A stretch of 64,000 nucleotides of DNA, from assembly GCA_032164245.1 (NCBI GenBank), contig JAVMKO010000003.1, positions 30,751,390 to 30,815,389 of the forward strand. Reading direction: 5' to 3'. The number at the start of each line of letters is the position of its first letter. Positions within the stretch are counted from its first letter, which is position 1. Shown here one piece after another: positions 46,630 to 58,895 of the stretch. The DNA is from Sternotherus odoratus (Eukaryota; Chordata; Testudines; Kinosternidae). Under the pieces are notes generated by a model. The model saw nothing but the letters and a program-made list of their open reading frames with translations, did not search any database and had not been told where the DNA came from. The position numbers were made by a program, and so were the translations under genes.

Positions 46630-47240
46630 ATGGCCCCCATTACTATAGTATATGAGCACTTCCCAATCTTTAATGTATTTATCTCTACAACTTTGAGGCA
46701 AGGCAAGGAAGTGCTATTATCCCCACTTTACAGCTAGATAACTGAGGCACTGAAATGCTAAGGGCTAAATTCACAAGGGAGACTCAGGTGCCTAACCGGC
46801 ACTTCAGGCACCTCAGTCCAATCTTTAGACATCACTGGCCTTCATAGAACTGCTGATCAGCTGTCACCTAACCCTGCAGGCACGTAAGGTCCCTAGATAG
46901 CTATGTTTTCAGCAATAAAGTCAGCAAGGTGCCTAAATTTTTGCTGCTGGACATGTGCACAGCCACCTAACACTGCCAAGCAGCTTGGCACCTAAGTCAT
47001 GCCTTAGTGGAATTTGTAAGCTAGGAGTTTCCTTGCCTATCTCAACTGTGGGGCCTGATCCAGTTGGCATGCTCAGATGCCATGTAAAAGCTCACCTACT
47101 AGACTGGGTCTTGTAAACTCACCTCCCTCCCAATAACCAAGTGGTCAGAACTCTCGCCTACGAGTTGGGAGAGCCATTCAAATTCCCCTCTCTGCTGGAT
47201 TGGAAGCAGGGACCTGAATCCATGTCCCTCCCCTCTGACA
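46630..47240. repeat. Cluster of old retroposon relics
   Basis: 46650-46745 matches the MIR/L2 pattern (ttatccccactttacagcta then taactgaggcactgaaatgc). 46770-47060 repeats gtgcctaa/aggcacc motifs. 47125-47235 has a tRNA-SINE-like phrase (gtggtcagaactctcgccta). These are relics without coding potential. Confidence 0.45.
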
Positions 47241-48980
47241 TGAGTATCCTAAACACATATGGCTAGGTATCTACTCTCTCCTGCTGAAGCTGTTCCTCTT
47301 GATATTAAATACTTAAACATGAATTGGAGAAAGAACTGGAATTGGGGCTTCCCAGGACAGTTCACTAAGCTACCAAGTCATTCCCACTTTGTCTCCATAC
47401 TGATGAATTTACAGGTCTCATACAAAGTAGAACAGCTACTGTAGAAGGAGCTAATCTTCCAAAACGTTATTCATGTGTTCAGTATTTCCGTGAAGAAGTC
47501 CAATTAAATTAATGAGATTATTCCGGTGAGTAAAGACTCCTCACGTGGGTAAGGAATTGCATGTTCTGGGTATATTTTTAATTACATTTGTTTAAAAAAT
47601 TTAATTGGGAGGCAGGAGTTCAGGTGTGCACAATATAAACCCTTGATGTAAGTCACAAACTAAACCAGACAGCAAGATAGAGCAGTTACTAAAGAGATAA
47701 GAACTGTCCTGAAGGGGAGGAGACCAGAGAGGAACAGAAGTAAGGAGTGAAATGAATCAGCGAATTTTTAACACATTAATTCATCCTATTCCCCTTTCAT
47801 AAGTTTCACAGCCCTGTTTTCTTTGCTTGTTTGTATTTTTTTCTTTCTTTCCATATCAGTTTAAGAGTCTCTCTGAGGGTAACAAGATACTAAGAGGACA
47901 ATTTTTGTTGCAGTCAAACAGATTACAAATCTGAGCCAGTCAGATCCGAGGAATTATAGTAGCTCATCAAAGTAAAGAGATTTGCAAAACAGTAGTTATT
48001 GAGAAATAATGGTTCAGGGAAATGCATGTACTCTGGTAATAATGGCACACAGCTCACCTAAGTAAATGGATTCTCATCCTAGAAAATAACCATATAGTGA
48101 TTATATCTAGATAACCAGAGTTCAAAGAATTCCATAACTAGAAAATAACTGCCAGTTTCTACTTCAGTAATTGTACAGCATCCAGGATTCTTGGTACAAC
48201 ATCTCCATTTCAACATTTTCTTGTATAATGCAGATATTTGCAACAAGGTGACTGATTGACAGAGAATAATTATTTCCACATTCCTGTTGAACTGGGGTAT
48301 TGATGTTTGGTACAATCAGTCATTCTGAGGCACTGAGTACAGGAGGAAAAAAATCCCAACATTCAACTTTGATTTTTCCATCGGAGATTACCAGAGATCA
48401 CTAATCTGTCCTTTCAAATTTAAACCATTAAAGTGCTCATCTGAGCTAATACCTAGGAATTTGTTACACTCTACTTAGATATTATTTCTCTTTCTTCCCC
48501 CTCTTGTTTTTCTTTTGTCTGTTTAGTTAGTACATTCTTAGGGGCAGGAACTGTTTCTTATCAACATTTGTACAGACCTAGCACAGTAAGGCCTTGATCT
48601 CAGTTGGGGAATCCAGGAACTGCTGGAATACAAATAGTAAATAAATAATAATTAATTCTTTATAGGCTGCTCTCATCACTCCCCATAAAACACCGACCAC
48701 ACAGCATAAGCAGCTGGGGAGGGGAAAATATAGAAACTAAGAAAGAAAGATATGGAATATAGGGAGGTGTCAGATGGCATGCTGGGTTTAGAAGGTTGTG
48801 GAGGGGGGAGGGGAGACTTGTGATAAATAGGACTTCAGGTGTCCAGAAGGTCACCAGTTCTAATTAACAGATTTCAAGAAAGAAAATTGTCAAAGGGAAT
48901 TGTTTTTACAGTTGTATTTATATACATTTTTGTATTACAGTTACTCTGATACACTCTAACCAAGGTCAGGGCTCACTGCC
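47241..48980. other. Non-coding; old repeat at 48525-48655
   Basis: 48525-48655 (aggggcaggaactgtttctt, then tttgtacagacctagcacag and an A-rich tail) is an ancient sauropsid interspersed repeat. No gene is seen. Confidence 0.4.
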
Positions 48981-48984
48981 AAAC

Positions 48985-50365
48985 TAGGACAAATCTAATG
49001 GAGTCTCATGGGATCAGTCCTGGGTCTGGTCCATTCAATATTTTAATGAATGACTTGGATAATGGAATGGAGAGTATGCTTCTAAAATTTGTGGATGAAA
49101 CCCAACTGGGAGGGGTTGCAAGCACTTTGGAAGCCAGTATTGGAAATCAAAATGACCTTGACAAATTAGAGAATTAACCTTAAATCAACAAGATGAAATT
49201 CAATAAAGACAAATAGAAAGTGCTTTACTCAGGAAGGAAAAATCAAGTGCACAGCTACAAAAAGGAGAATAACTGGCTAGGTGGTAGTACTGCTGAAAAG
49301 AATCTGGGGGTTAGGGTGGATCACAAATTGAATATGAGTCAGTAATGTGATACAGTTGCAAAAAAGGCTAATATAGTCCTGGGGTATATTAACAGGACGA
49401 TCATACGTAAGACAGAAGAGGTAATTAGCCCATTTCACTTGGCACTGACAAGGCCTCAGTTGGAGTACTGGGTCCAGTTCTGGGCATCACATTTTAAGAA
49501 AAATGTGGACAAACTGAAGAGGGTCCAGAGGAGAGCAACAAAAATGATAAAAGCTTTAGAAAACCTGTATGTCATGGGGTATACCTCTTGCTGCCAGACT
49601 GGCACCTCCTCCTGGTTGCTCTGGGGATTAGCTTAAGGCCAACACCCCCCATTGACAGTCTGCACACCATCTCTGCTTCTGAACTACAGACCCCCTCTCG
49701 GCTTCCAGAACTGCAGCATGCTCTTCACGACTGAGCCCTCTGCCACGTCACCATCTGGGTTTCCCCCTTGCAGGGGTGAGTATCCCAGTCCTATTGTCCA
49801 GTCACTTCCCCAGCAGCAAGTGGGGGGAACCCAGGCCCACTCACTATTCTGGTTCCCCGCTCAGGGACCCCGTAGAGAGCAGCCTCCTGCTGTCTATTCC
49901 TAATTCTCCACCAGTGCTGCTTCAATTCCCTGGGCCACTTTCCTGCAGCCCCATCATCATCGTCCCCTAAAAACTAGGCATGTTTAGCCTTGAGAAAAGA
50001 AGAGTGAGGTGGGACCTGATAACATTCTTCAAATATATTAAGGGCTGGTATAAAGAGGATGGTGATAAATTGTTCTTCATGTCTACTGGAGATAGGACTA
50101 GAAGTAATGGACTTAATCTGCAGCAAGGGAAATTAAAGTTCAATATTAGGAGAAGCTTTCTAACTATAAGGGTAGTTCAGCTCTGTAATAGGCTTCCAAG
50201 GAAGGTTGTGGAATCTCCATCATTGGGGTTTTTTAAGAACAGGTGGAACAAACACCTGTCGGGGATGGTCTAGGGATTTTTGGTCCTACCTCAGCACAAG
50301 GGGCTGGACCAAATAACCTTTGATGAGCCCTTCCAGCCCTACATTTCTAGGATTCTATGATTGTG
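48985..50365 (+). mobile_element. CR1 LINE 3' part, interrupted
   Basis: The stretch holds RT-region sequence (gggatcagtcctgggtctgg, aatgacttggataatggaat), then LTRPQLEYWVQFWASHFKKN and MFSLEKRRVRWDLITFFKYI, and ends in gggatggtctagg and ctaggattctatgatt. This is the C-terminal CR1 RT tail and 3' UTR. Stops and an insertion at 49570-49971 break it. Confidence 0.88.
49570..49971 (+). mobile_element. Insertion in CR1, probable LTR fragment
   Basis: Unrelated GC-richer sequence starting tgtcatggggtata replaces about 40 bp of the expected CR1 sequence. CR1 resumes at ggcatgtttagccttg. The style (cagcaagtggggggaaccca) suggests an LTR. The TSD is not clear. Confidence 0.45.
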
Positions 50366-50369
50366 CTGG

Positions 50370-51210
50370 TCACAGCACAACCAGATATTAAGAGACTCTG
50401 CCTTGAAGAACTTGTAATTAAAATGATTTATTTTTGAATCTAGAATCTAGTGGCCCCCATCAGGGATCAGAGCCTCACTGTGATAGGCACTGAACAGACA
50501 TATCATGAAAATGTGGTTCCTGTCACACAGAAATTAAAAACCAGGTTGATGAGACGAAGAGTGGAAGAAAGGAAGTTTTATTATCCACGTTTTACAAATG
50601 AGGAAGGGAGGCGAAGAATAATCTCCATGATCAGAAGTAAATATAAAGCTCGAGTTTTACTTAGCATAGACCATGTCTCCATTTCTCCCTCCCTTACTAA
50701 AGTGGGTGATTGCAGGTCCTTGGCATCTTGTCAGCTCTCACAGCACAAAGCACAGCACTTTATTTACAGTACACCATGGATCTACGGATAATCTCCCACA
50801 GAGCTATTACACAACTATATACACACAGATGCATGTACTGAAAAGAAATGAAAAAAATATGTATATACAATCCTTCAACATTACTCAGGGCTGAACGACA
50901 TATAGTAAGTAACAACCCCTATGTAGCAAACATTTCATTTACAGAAAGAATTCAGCAGTAAGGTATTGCCATATTAATATTGAATTTAAAAGGTGACTAA
51001 GCTATAAAAAAGGCATGTTTTAAGGAACCAAGAATGTCAGCTGTGCAGCACAATTCCCTTCTTTATTCCATTTTGGAATGGTCACAAAAACAAACGAACA
51101 CCTGCACAATGCAGCCCAATGACGGATGAATTTCTACACAGTCACGTACAAGGTAATGTACAGTATCTGTTCATCTATCAAATGTTTCATGGTTGTATCA
51201 AAGTGCCATG
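50370..51210. other. Non-coding, nothing recognised
   Basis: No supported gene. MIR/L2-like wording (tattatccacgttttacaaatgagg) occurs near 50580. Confidence 0.4.
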
Positions 51211-51214
51211 GATA

Positions 51215-52198
51215 TCTATACATATAAAAGTCAAATGGTGTATGCGTGTATGTACGTTCACTTACTCCTTCCACACCGTTTGAGCTAGAGACTTGAAATT
51301 TGGTACAGTTATAGGTCTTAGGGTCCTAATCAGGGTAAGAGTGGAAAATTTTTCAAATCTCACCTCTAACGCCCCCCAGGGGTGAAATTATTTAAAGGCC
51401 AATCACATCAGCTGGGCAGCTGCTGTTCTCTGTGACATAGTTATGATGTCATAATACCCCCCTCCAACGGACCCCGCACTCGCTCAGCTCTCTGCCCCCT
51501 CCCCCCTCCCACGGACCCCACACTCGCTCAGCTCTCTGCCCCCTCCCCACCTCCGACGGATCCGAGTTGGGTTTGGTCGGAGGATAAGTGAGGTAGGTGT
51601 GTCGGGTTTGGTTGGGGGGGTGAGGGGGGATGTCGGGTTTGGTCGGGGGGTAAGTGAGTTGAGGGTGTTGGGTTTGGTCTGGGGGGGTGGGAAGGTGTTG
51701 GGATGGGTGGGGGGTGAGGTGTGGGTGTTGGGGTTGGTCAGGGGGTGTTGGGTTTGGTGGGGGGGTAAGGTGGGGGTGTTGGGTTTGGTTGGGGGGGTGA
51801 GGAGGGGGGTCGGGGTTGGTTGAGGGGTAAGTGAGGTGTGGGTGTCGGGTTTGTTTGTGGTGGTAGGTAGGGGTGTCGGGTTTGGTTGGGGGGGGGAAGT
51901 GAGGTGGGTGTGTCAGGTTTGGTCTACGGGGGGTAAGGTGTGGGTGTTGGTCAGAGGGTGTTGGGGTTGGTAGGGGGTGACGTGGGGGTGTTGGGTTTGG
52001 GTGGGGGGAGTGAAAATGTGAGTCAGGGTTGGTCGAGGGGTAAGTGAGGTGGGGGTGTCGGGTTTGGTCGGGGGGGTGAGGTGGGGATGTCAGGTTTGCT
52101 CTCTGCCCCCTCCCCCCTCCAACGGACCCGCACTCGCTCAGCTCTCTGCCCCCTCCCCACCTCCGACGGACCCGAGCAACACCAGGTATTTTCGCTAG
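51215..52198 (+). mobile_element. Non-autonomous Helitron
   Basis: 984 bp starting TCTATACATATAAAAG and ending in the hairpin region gacccgagcaacaccaggt then attttcgCTAG, inserted between A (51214) and T (52199) without TSD. The 5' TC, the 3' CTAG with a GC-rich hairpin about 10 bp upstream, and AT insertion are the Helitron hallmarks. The interior is a G-rich tandem array. No Rep/helicase frame is present. The 262-codon minus-strand frame is a product of the repeat. Confidence 0.8.
51560..52110. repeat. G-rich minisatellite in Helitron
   Basis: About 15 units of 33-37 bp built on gtgttgggtttggtcggggg then gtgaggtggg. It is flanked on both sides by copies of ctcagctctctgccccctcc with cctccgacgga (51478-51560 and 52095-52172), so an outer duplication encloses the array. 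Confidence 0.85.
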
Positions 52199-52199
52199 T

Positions 52200-53685
52200 A
52201 CATTATAATAGTATAATTTCTGTCTGACAAGGAACATGGCAGCATGGTTTAGGGAAGGCTAATACAAATAGATGTGTCCTATATTCACCCTAAAGTTGTC
52301 AGGATTCAAGTCCAGTTTGATCTTCTGTGGTAGAGACTAGCTGAGGGAGAATGCCTAGCCCCCTGATACTTTCACTTTGGGGACCCTCAGCGGTAGTAAT
52401 GCCCCCGTAGAGAATAGCTGTTATAGTTGACCACACAAAGAGAGATGGTTTCTGAGATCGCTCACCACAGTCTCATGCAAAACACAATGGTTCTAATTCT
52501 AATGGACAAGTCTGAATTCAGTCCTCATCCTAGGCCCCACAGGACTGCTTTAAAGCCTCCCCTCCCCCAACAACAAAGAAAGGGATCTTCAGGAAGTCTA
52601 CACCTCAGATTGGGGCCTCTCAGGATGTCCAGTCTGAGGGCCCTATCTTACCAGCAGCACAAGGGAGGCCTTTCATCCAAGATCCATAGCTTGGATACAG
52701 AGGGCCTTGCCTGGCTCCAAGCTTTCTCACACGATGGCTCTTTTCTCCTCCCCTGCAAAAGAGGTTTCCCGGGAGAGCTCCCCATGCTTAGTGAGCAAGT
52801 ACAATGGGCCATTCTGCTTCATCTGAAGGTACCTCTTTTTCACCCCTAAAGTAACAAAACCCTTGTCCTTTATTTCTTCCCTCCCCCGGATAGTTATCCA
52901 GAGTGCGAGCTTGAATCAGAGCTGGACTTGTGCATTTTAGCACAATCTCTTCCCCTCCCTCCAACACACCTTAGAAAACCTTAGACGATCATGCTGGAGA
53001 AGTGTGATCTCTCACAGGACAAAAATCTTAACTGGTTCTCTAGTGGAGGAAAATTCTTTGGCGAGTGGGAAAGAGCATGTTCTCCCAGGGGACAACCTCA
53101 AAGTTGATTGTGCCTATCCACCTTCTTTTAGGAAGATTATGCTAACAGGTTGTGCCTCTCCTGACTCTTCATCATTCTGCCAAAGAACCTCCTGAGTCTC
53201 TAAACTGAACCCTGACTCCCACAACCTCTGGTGTCCCACAGCAAATATGACTCAGTGGTGGCTTCCTATTCTAATTCTCTGCCTCTGGAGGTCAGTGTGT
53301 TTCTTCCTGACCACTCTGGCCTGGAAGGTAGAGTGGATGGTTAAACAATCATTCAAACAATCACAATCTGTACCTCACACACTTTGAGAATGGCCATCCG
53401 GCAGCTCATGGCAGCCCAGGAGGACAAAGTGATTTACTCCAATCTGCCCTTCTTGGTACACAGGAATCTCTCAAAGTGCTTTAGTGCTGTTAATGTTCTG
53501 AACAACAGGACTCCGGGATTCCATCTGCTTAGAAGGTCAACATTTTGAGAGCTTCTGTACAGATCCAGAGATCATTCTAGATCCAACATCGTTCACTCTT
53601 TTGACAACCAGAAAGCAAATGCCCTCAATGAACAATGATGGCAGACCCCCCAGCCAGTTTCTCAACCTGCTTCCTCCATTTTGTG
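52200..53685. other. Unassigned stretch with weak coding-like signal
   Basis: No confident gene. On the plus strand near 53590-53635 the frame VHSFDNQKANALNEQ faintly recalls the DLFAT..N.K segment of DIRS RNase H tails. A 140-codon frame (52427-52849) has no recognised domain. Confidence 0.25.
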
Positions 53686-53689
53686 AGCA

Positions 53690-53860
53690 TCACGTCTGAT
53701 TTACCTGAGTTGAACTTGAGACAACTTCTTTTCATCCAGATATTTATTTTCCCCAGGAACTGTGATGTTTGGTAATGACACAGTTTCTGCTAGATTTGTG
53801 TACCGCTGGGTATTGTCAGTGTATACTTGGCATCAAAGCTCACAGCATCACACTATTTCT
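53690..53860 (-). pseudogene. LINE reverse-transcriptase relic 1
   Basis: Minus strand YTDNTQRYT (degraded YADDTQLY) followed in another frame by WMKRSCLKFNSGKSDVML, the conserved stretch after the RT catalytic motif in L2/CR1-type LINEs. Frameshifts and stops are present. Confidence 0.5.
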
Positions 53861-53949
53861 GTTAATGGTTTAACATAAAGGTGAGAGCTCTTGAAAGTCA
53901 CAATGAGCAATAACTCATCATAATTTTCTGGGATCTATCCAATAAGAAT

Positions 53950-54150
53950 GAGCAAACACAGCTTACTGCTACTCCATTTGTACCAACATTATTTCAGTCC
54001 TACATGCATTCAGCTGGAGCCTGCTTCTTTTCAGCAAGTCACTTACTTCTCTCTGGCACTAAAATAGTTGGCCAATGGCAATGCCTGCAGTTAATGTGAA
54101 AGAGATGTAGCAGTAGGTGTCATCAGCATATTGTTGGCAATGAAGGTGTG
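53950..54150 (-). pseudogene. LINE reverse-transcriptase relic 2
   Basis: Minus strand QYADDTYCYI, then VSDLLKRSRLQLNACRTEIM. It covers the same RT segment as the neighbouring relic, about 290 bp away on the same strand. This is a second copy or a partial duplication. Confidence 0.5.
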
Positions 54151-54287
54151 AAGGAAGCCAGCATAATGCAATTCCAGCCATCCCTGCCAGGACTCATAAA
54201 TGAGTTAGGACCATCTCCTGATGAATAGCTTTGAAAACTGTCACTAGATCTAACAACACTAAGATGGATGTTTGCCCTCTCTCTATA

Positions 54288-54545
54288 GGCCTGGTCTTCA
54301 CTACATGCCGGATTGGCAGGTAGCGATCGATCTTTTGGCGATTGATCCCCCGTCAACTCTGGAACTCCAGCTTGCCGGGAGGCGCAAGCTGGGGTCGACG
54401 GGGGAGTGCACCGCCGACTGCCACCGCCGTGAGGATGGCAGGTAAGTCGGCTGCAGATATGCAAACTTCAGCTATGTAATTCACATAGCCAAAGTTGCGT
54501 ATCTGCCGTCGATTCCCCCCCCCCCCCCGTAGTGAAGACCAGCCC
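54288..54545. mobile_element. TIR miniature transposon
   Basis: 258 bp with TIRs GGCCTGGTCTTCACTAC and GTAGTGAAGACCAGCCC, a GC-rich centre and a polyC tract. It shares cacatagccaaagttgcgta with the element at 2225-2463. TA or TAT flanks suggest a short TSD. Confidence 0.8.
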
Positions 54546-54701
54546 TATGAGTGAAAGATTATCCATTAGTGTAAACAGTGTCTTCTCCACACCATATCCT
54601 GGGATGAATCCTGACTGGGAGGGAATCAGAGCACCATATGGCAAGATCAGGTGTTGTTAGAGTCAGTTCATCATCTTGATGACTTTGCCCAAGAAGGGGA
54701 G

Positions 54702-55393
54702 TGTAGCGACATGATGACTCACCGGCACAGCGCCTGCTGCTGGTCATCCAGGAATTAGCAATTTTTCTAGCTCAGCGCCCTTTGCCGGCTGGTGGCTCAC
54801 CTGCCACTGTTTCCCATGTTCCTCCCGGATCCCAGTGTTCCTTTGCCTTGGGGTGCTGCCCCACAGCACCTTCACACTCTGGGTCTCCCCTCCCAGGGGA
54901 CCCCCAAGCCCTTTAGTCCCACCTTGCCTCAGTGGCTACCGCCAGTCATTATCTAGCCCCCGCTCACTGGGGCAGACTGCAGTGTGTAATGGCCACTCAT
55001 CATTGGCAAGGGTGGTAGGACCTTTTGCCTCTGCCTAGCCCCAGGCTGCATCTTTGCAACCCCAGTACCTGCTTTAGGCCTTGCTCAAAGCCTGCAGCCT
55101 GGGGGGTTGCCAGGCTGGAGCTCTCCAGCTCCTCTTGCCTTTCCCCAGCCTGCTCTACCCTAGGTACCCTGAGCTTCCAGGCAGCCAGGTCCCTCTCTCT
55201 CCACAGCCAGAGAGAGACTCCTCTGCTCCTAGTCCACAGCTCTCTTATAAGGGCCAGCTGAGCCCTGATTGGCTGGCCACAGCTGTGGTTGCTTCCCCAG
55301 TCAGACTAGGTTTGCTGCTTTCCCCCAGCCACAGCCCTCTGCAGGGCTGTTTTAACCCCTTTAAGGCTGGAGTGGGGTGACTGCCCCACTACA
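54702..55393 (+). mobile_element. Solo LTR, 5-bp TSD
   Basis: 692 bp from TGTAGCGACA to CCCACTACA with a perfect TSD, GGGAG (54697-54701, 55394-55398). The TATA box (cttataag) is at 55243-55250. The C-rich U3-like part shows no gene. The LTR is unrelated in sequence to the one at 2892 although both have the same 5-bp target. Confidence 0.8.
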
Positions 55394-55399
55394 GGGAGC

Positions 55400-57285
55400 T
55401 AAAGGACAAGGCTTGATGAGATTGTATGTGCTGAGTTGTGGATTCCTGAGGTGTGGTTGGACTATCGACATTTTCAGGGTGGTCGGAAGGCTGTCATTTC
55501 TGAAAAGGGCATTTGCAGTCTAAGTTAGTTGTGGCTTCAGACCAGGCACTCCTCATTTGTATTCATCAATCATGAAAGTCATAGTTCTATCTCATATGCA
55601 GAGATTTTTGTTCGTGTCTTGACAACCCTTGGTTTTGAGATCTGGGCAGCCTCTGTCAGAGAAGAGGTTGGGTTTGCTGGCCACTGCTCCCATTCCAGTT
55701 CCTCAGACTCACTGGAAAAAGTCTCATACCTAACTGACCTTTTCTGAAAAACAGGCTGAATGATCGACACAGTAGGATGTGTTTGTCTGGCAGAATGCAC
55801 TAATCATCCATTACCTGGAACATTTCTAGCAAGTCAGCATTTTGCGGCCACAAGGATGCTGAGTTTTTGCCTCCCAGGGCATCTTGATAGACAGCAGAGA
55901 GAAAATGTTTGCTTAATGCACAATGGCAGTCAACAAAGCAGAAGTCAGGCCGTGTTAAGGAGGGATAACAAATGATAAAGAAAACATTATAATGCCATTA
56001 TATAAATCAAAGGTCTATTCTGACCTTGGATACTTTCTATCTACAATGGCCTGATACAATACACATGTTGAATATGGTGCTTTGGTCCAATTCCCTCACT
56101 TGGCTAAGTGTACAGCACTAAACAGTCAAATTCATCCTAAGGCCCTCTGCATATGATGATCTGAGGTCATCTCAGCTAGACAGGAGGTTGCACCTTGTGC
56201 TTCCTGTATTCTTCACAGTATTCTGGTCATCTCCTTTCCTTTCACTCCTTTTTGCAAAATAGTGTCAGTTGAGGCCTGTGTGTGTGTGCTTTTTTACAAT
56301 GCAAAGGAAAGAGACACAGGGACACACAGACAGGATGGAAAGAGCCTGGGCGGGGGAGGGGGGAGATTTAAATATATTCCAAAATGTTATCAACAATGAA
56401 GAAAAATGATTTACAAATTATTGGGGGAAATAACCCTCTTTATTTTACATATGGAAAATACCCGCTAGAGTTTCTTAAAGCGTCTGTTCAGACACCTCCT
56501 CTTGAAACGTGATATTATGAAATTCCAGTAAGAGATGAAAGGTGAAAGGAATACCAAGGCAATCTCAAGGGCTGAAGCACCGTCCATAATCCGTCAGTGG
56601 AAGAAATGGAAGGAAAAAAGAATTGGAGTTGTGTGATAAAAGATCAGATTCTTACAAGATCTACACTACAGACAAAAACTAAGAACCAAGGAAGGCTGTT
56701 ATTTTCTAGGTAGGTAAGGGTCAGGGATTTGCACAAAAAGTAGGTTATATAATAGCATTCTTCTTCACACCTCTTCATTATCAAGCTCCTCTGTAATTTG
56801 AGTATCAGAGTTCTGTCCTTGCCCTTGAATGCTCTCTCTCTCAATCTTTTTCTACTCTGGTAATACAAAGAGGCCAGAAAGCTGCTCTAATAGGACAGCT
56901 GATATGGGGAATGGTGACATGGAGTCAGTGAATCTCTGCTAGTGTAGAGCTTTCATTGCCAGCTCTGCGCCAATCCCCCTGCTGTATCTTGATGTGCAGC
57001 CAGCACACATAATACTTAGGAATCACCAACCCTTAGGGGGCTGTTACAACCCAGGAAACATTAGAAGAGCTCTGAAGTTGCTCTAAGTTATGCAAGGGGT
57101 TGAATGGCCCCTGGAAACTGTAGGGAGCAAGGTAGTGCAAAGACAGTCTTAAGGCACCATTGCTCTTCCCTTCTCTCCATGCGTGCCAAGCAGAGCTCTC
57201 ATGTTGCTGCAGGTCTGGTTCAGAGAATTATGTACACTAGTTTTTAATAGGTGAAATTCTTACTATCTTGATGAAAGAAATCCAA
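55400..57285. other. Non-coding, nothing recognised
   Basis: No supported gene or element end. There is a short GT/GGGG-rich patch at 56275-56370. Confidence 0.4.
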
Positions 57286-57289
57286 ACCA

Positions 57290-58170
57290 TAGACTCATAG
57301 ACTTTAGGGGCAGGAGGGACCATCGTGATCATCTAGTCTGACCTCCTGCACACAGAATCATAGGACTGAAAGGGACCCCGAGAGATCATGTAGTCCAGTC
57401 CCCTGCACTCATGGCAAGACTAAGTATTATCTAGACCAGCACTGAAAGGTGTTTGTCTAACCTACTCTCAAAAATTTCCAATGATGGAGATTCCATAATT
57501 TCCCTTGGCAATTTATTCCAGAGTTTAACCACGCTGACAGTTAGGAGACTTTTCCTAAGGTCCAACCTAAGCCTCCCTTACTGCAATTTAAGCCCATTGC
57601 TTCTTGTCTCATCATCACAGGTTAAGAACAAATTTTCTCCCTCCTTGTAACAACCTTTCATGTATTTGAAAACTGTTATTTCCCCTCTCAGTCTTCTCTT
57701 TTCGAGACTAAACAACCCCAGTCTTTTCAATCTGCCCTCATAGGTCATGTTTTCTAGACTTTTAAACATTTTTGTTGCTCTTCTCTGGACTTTCTCCAGT
57801 TTGTCCACATCTTTCCTGAAAAGTGGTGCCCAGAACTGGACACAATACTCCAGTTCAGATCCAATCAGCGTGAAGTAGAACAGGAAGAATTATTTCTCAT
57901 GTTTGCTTACAATTCTCCTGCTAATACATCACAAAATGATGTTTGCTGTTTTTGCAACCATGTTACATTGTTGACTCATATTTAGCTTGTGGTCCACTAT
58001 GACCCCCAGATCCCTTTCTGCAGTACTCCTTCCTAGGCAGTCATTTCCCATTTTGTATGTGTGCAACTGATAGTTCCTTCCTAAGGGAGCACTTTGCATT
58101 TGTCTTTACTGAATTTCATCTTATTTACATCATGGGCCACAGAATTTCGCCCACCCATTTGTTCAGATCA
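57290..58170 (-). mobile_element. CR1 LINE nested in an older CR1
   Basis: 57290-57350 is the 3' tip of an older CR1 (catagactcatagactttag, ctagtctgacctcctgcaca). At about 57351 a younger CR1 begins (aatcataggactgaaaggga), running through the RT tail (MTYEGRLKRLGLFSLEKRRL) and ctttctccagtttgtccac to about 58170. The older copy resumes at about 58896. Confidence 0.8.
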
Positions 58171-58895
58171 GTTCCTGTCTGCATCCTGTAACACTTACCC
58201 ATACTGGTATTGCCCTGGCCTCTTCTTTTGTCATTCAGTTTCGCATGCATTCTATAACAATGTGCATTTCCTCACTTTTGGGGGCAAAGCCAGACTTTGA
58301 GGCACCTGCTCCCCTACTTGGTGTAAACATTGCTTGTGCCAATCAGAAGTGAACACAAACAGGTTTTGGGCCCCGTCCCCTATGACACTTTTGTGATGTC
58401 ATAGTTGGTACTTATGTTTCTGCCTGCCATGTGCAGACAGAGAGAGGAAAACGAATCCCGTGTATCCGCGTATCCCGTGTACCCCACGTAACCGAGCCTG
58501 AAGCCTCTCTCTCAGCTCACATGTTTTCAAATAGAGCTTCTACGTTTACCGGTCGTGTTATGCGTTGGTTTGTATTTGTAAGTATCAATTATTACTAAAT
58601 GCTGCATCTTTGTTTGTAAATATTGTTAGTAGGTATTTTAGTCATTGTGTGTTTTAAGTTTCATTAAGTCTATTAGCTAATTAAAAACTGCTTCCTTACT
58701 CCTTGTAATTATCCCCAGTAAAACTTTAAATTGATTAATTTTAGTTGTGTGTGTGTGTGTGTGTGTGTGTGTATCTGCAGCTCATGTCCTGACCCACACT
58801 CCCCTTGCATCTCTTACCTATATAGTCTGTTGCCACGTGCAGCCTGGTAAATAACAGGCCTGCATTTTTTTTTCGCCCCTGCGAGTCCGTGGCAA
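58171..58895. other. Unassigned insert with a GT microsatellite
   Basis: The stretch lies between the two CR1 portions. It contains CpG-bearing sequence (cgtgtatccgcgtatcccgt, 58458-58477), then AT-rich DNA and a (GT)n run at about 58744-58773. I cannot assign it to a family. Confidence 0.35.

Noticed and set aside
51449..52237. 262-codon Pro/His-rich minus frame
   Set aside because: It follows the Helitron minisatellite; there is no Rep or helicase motif.
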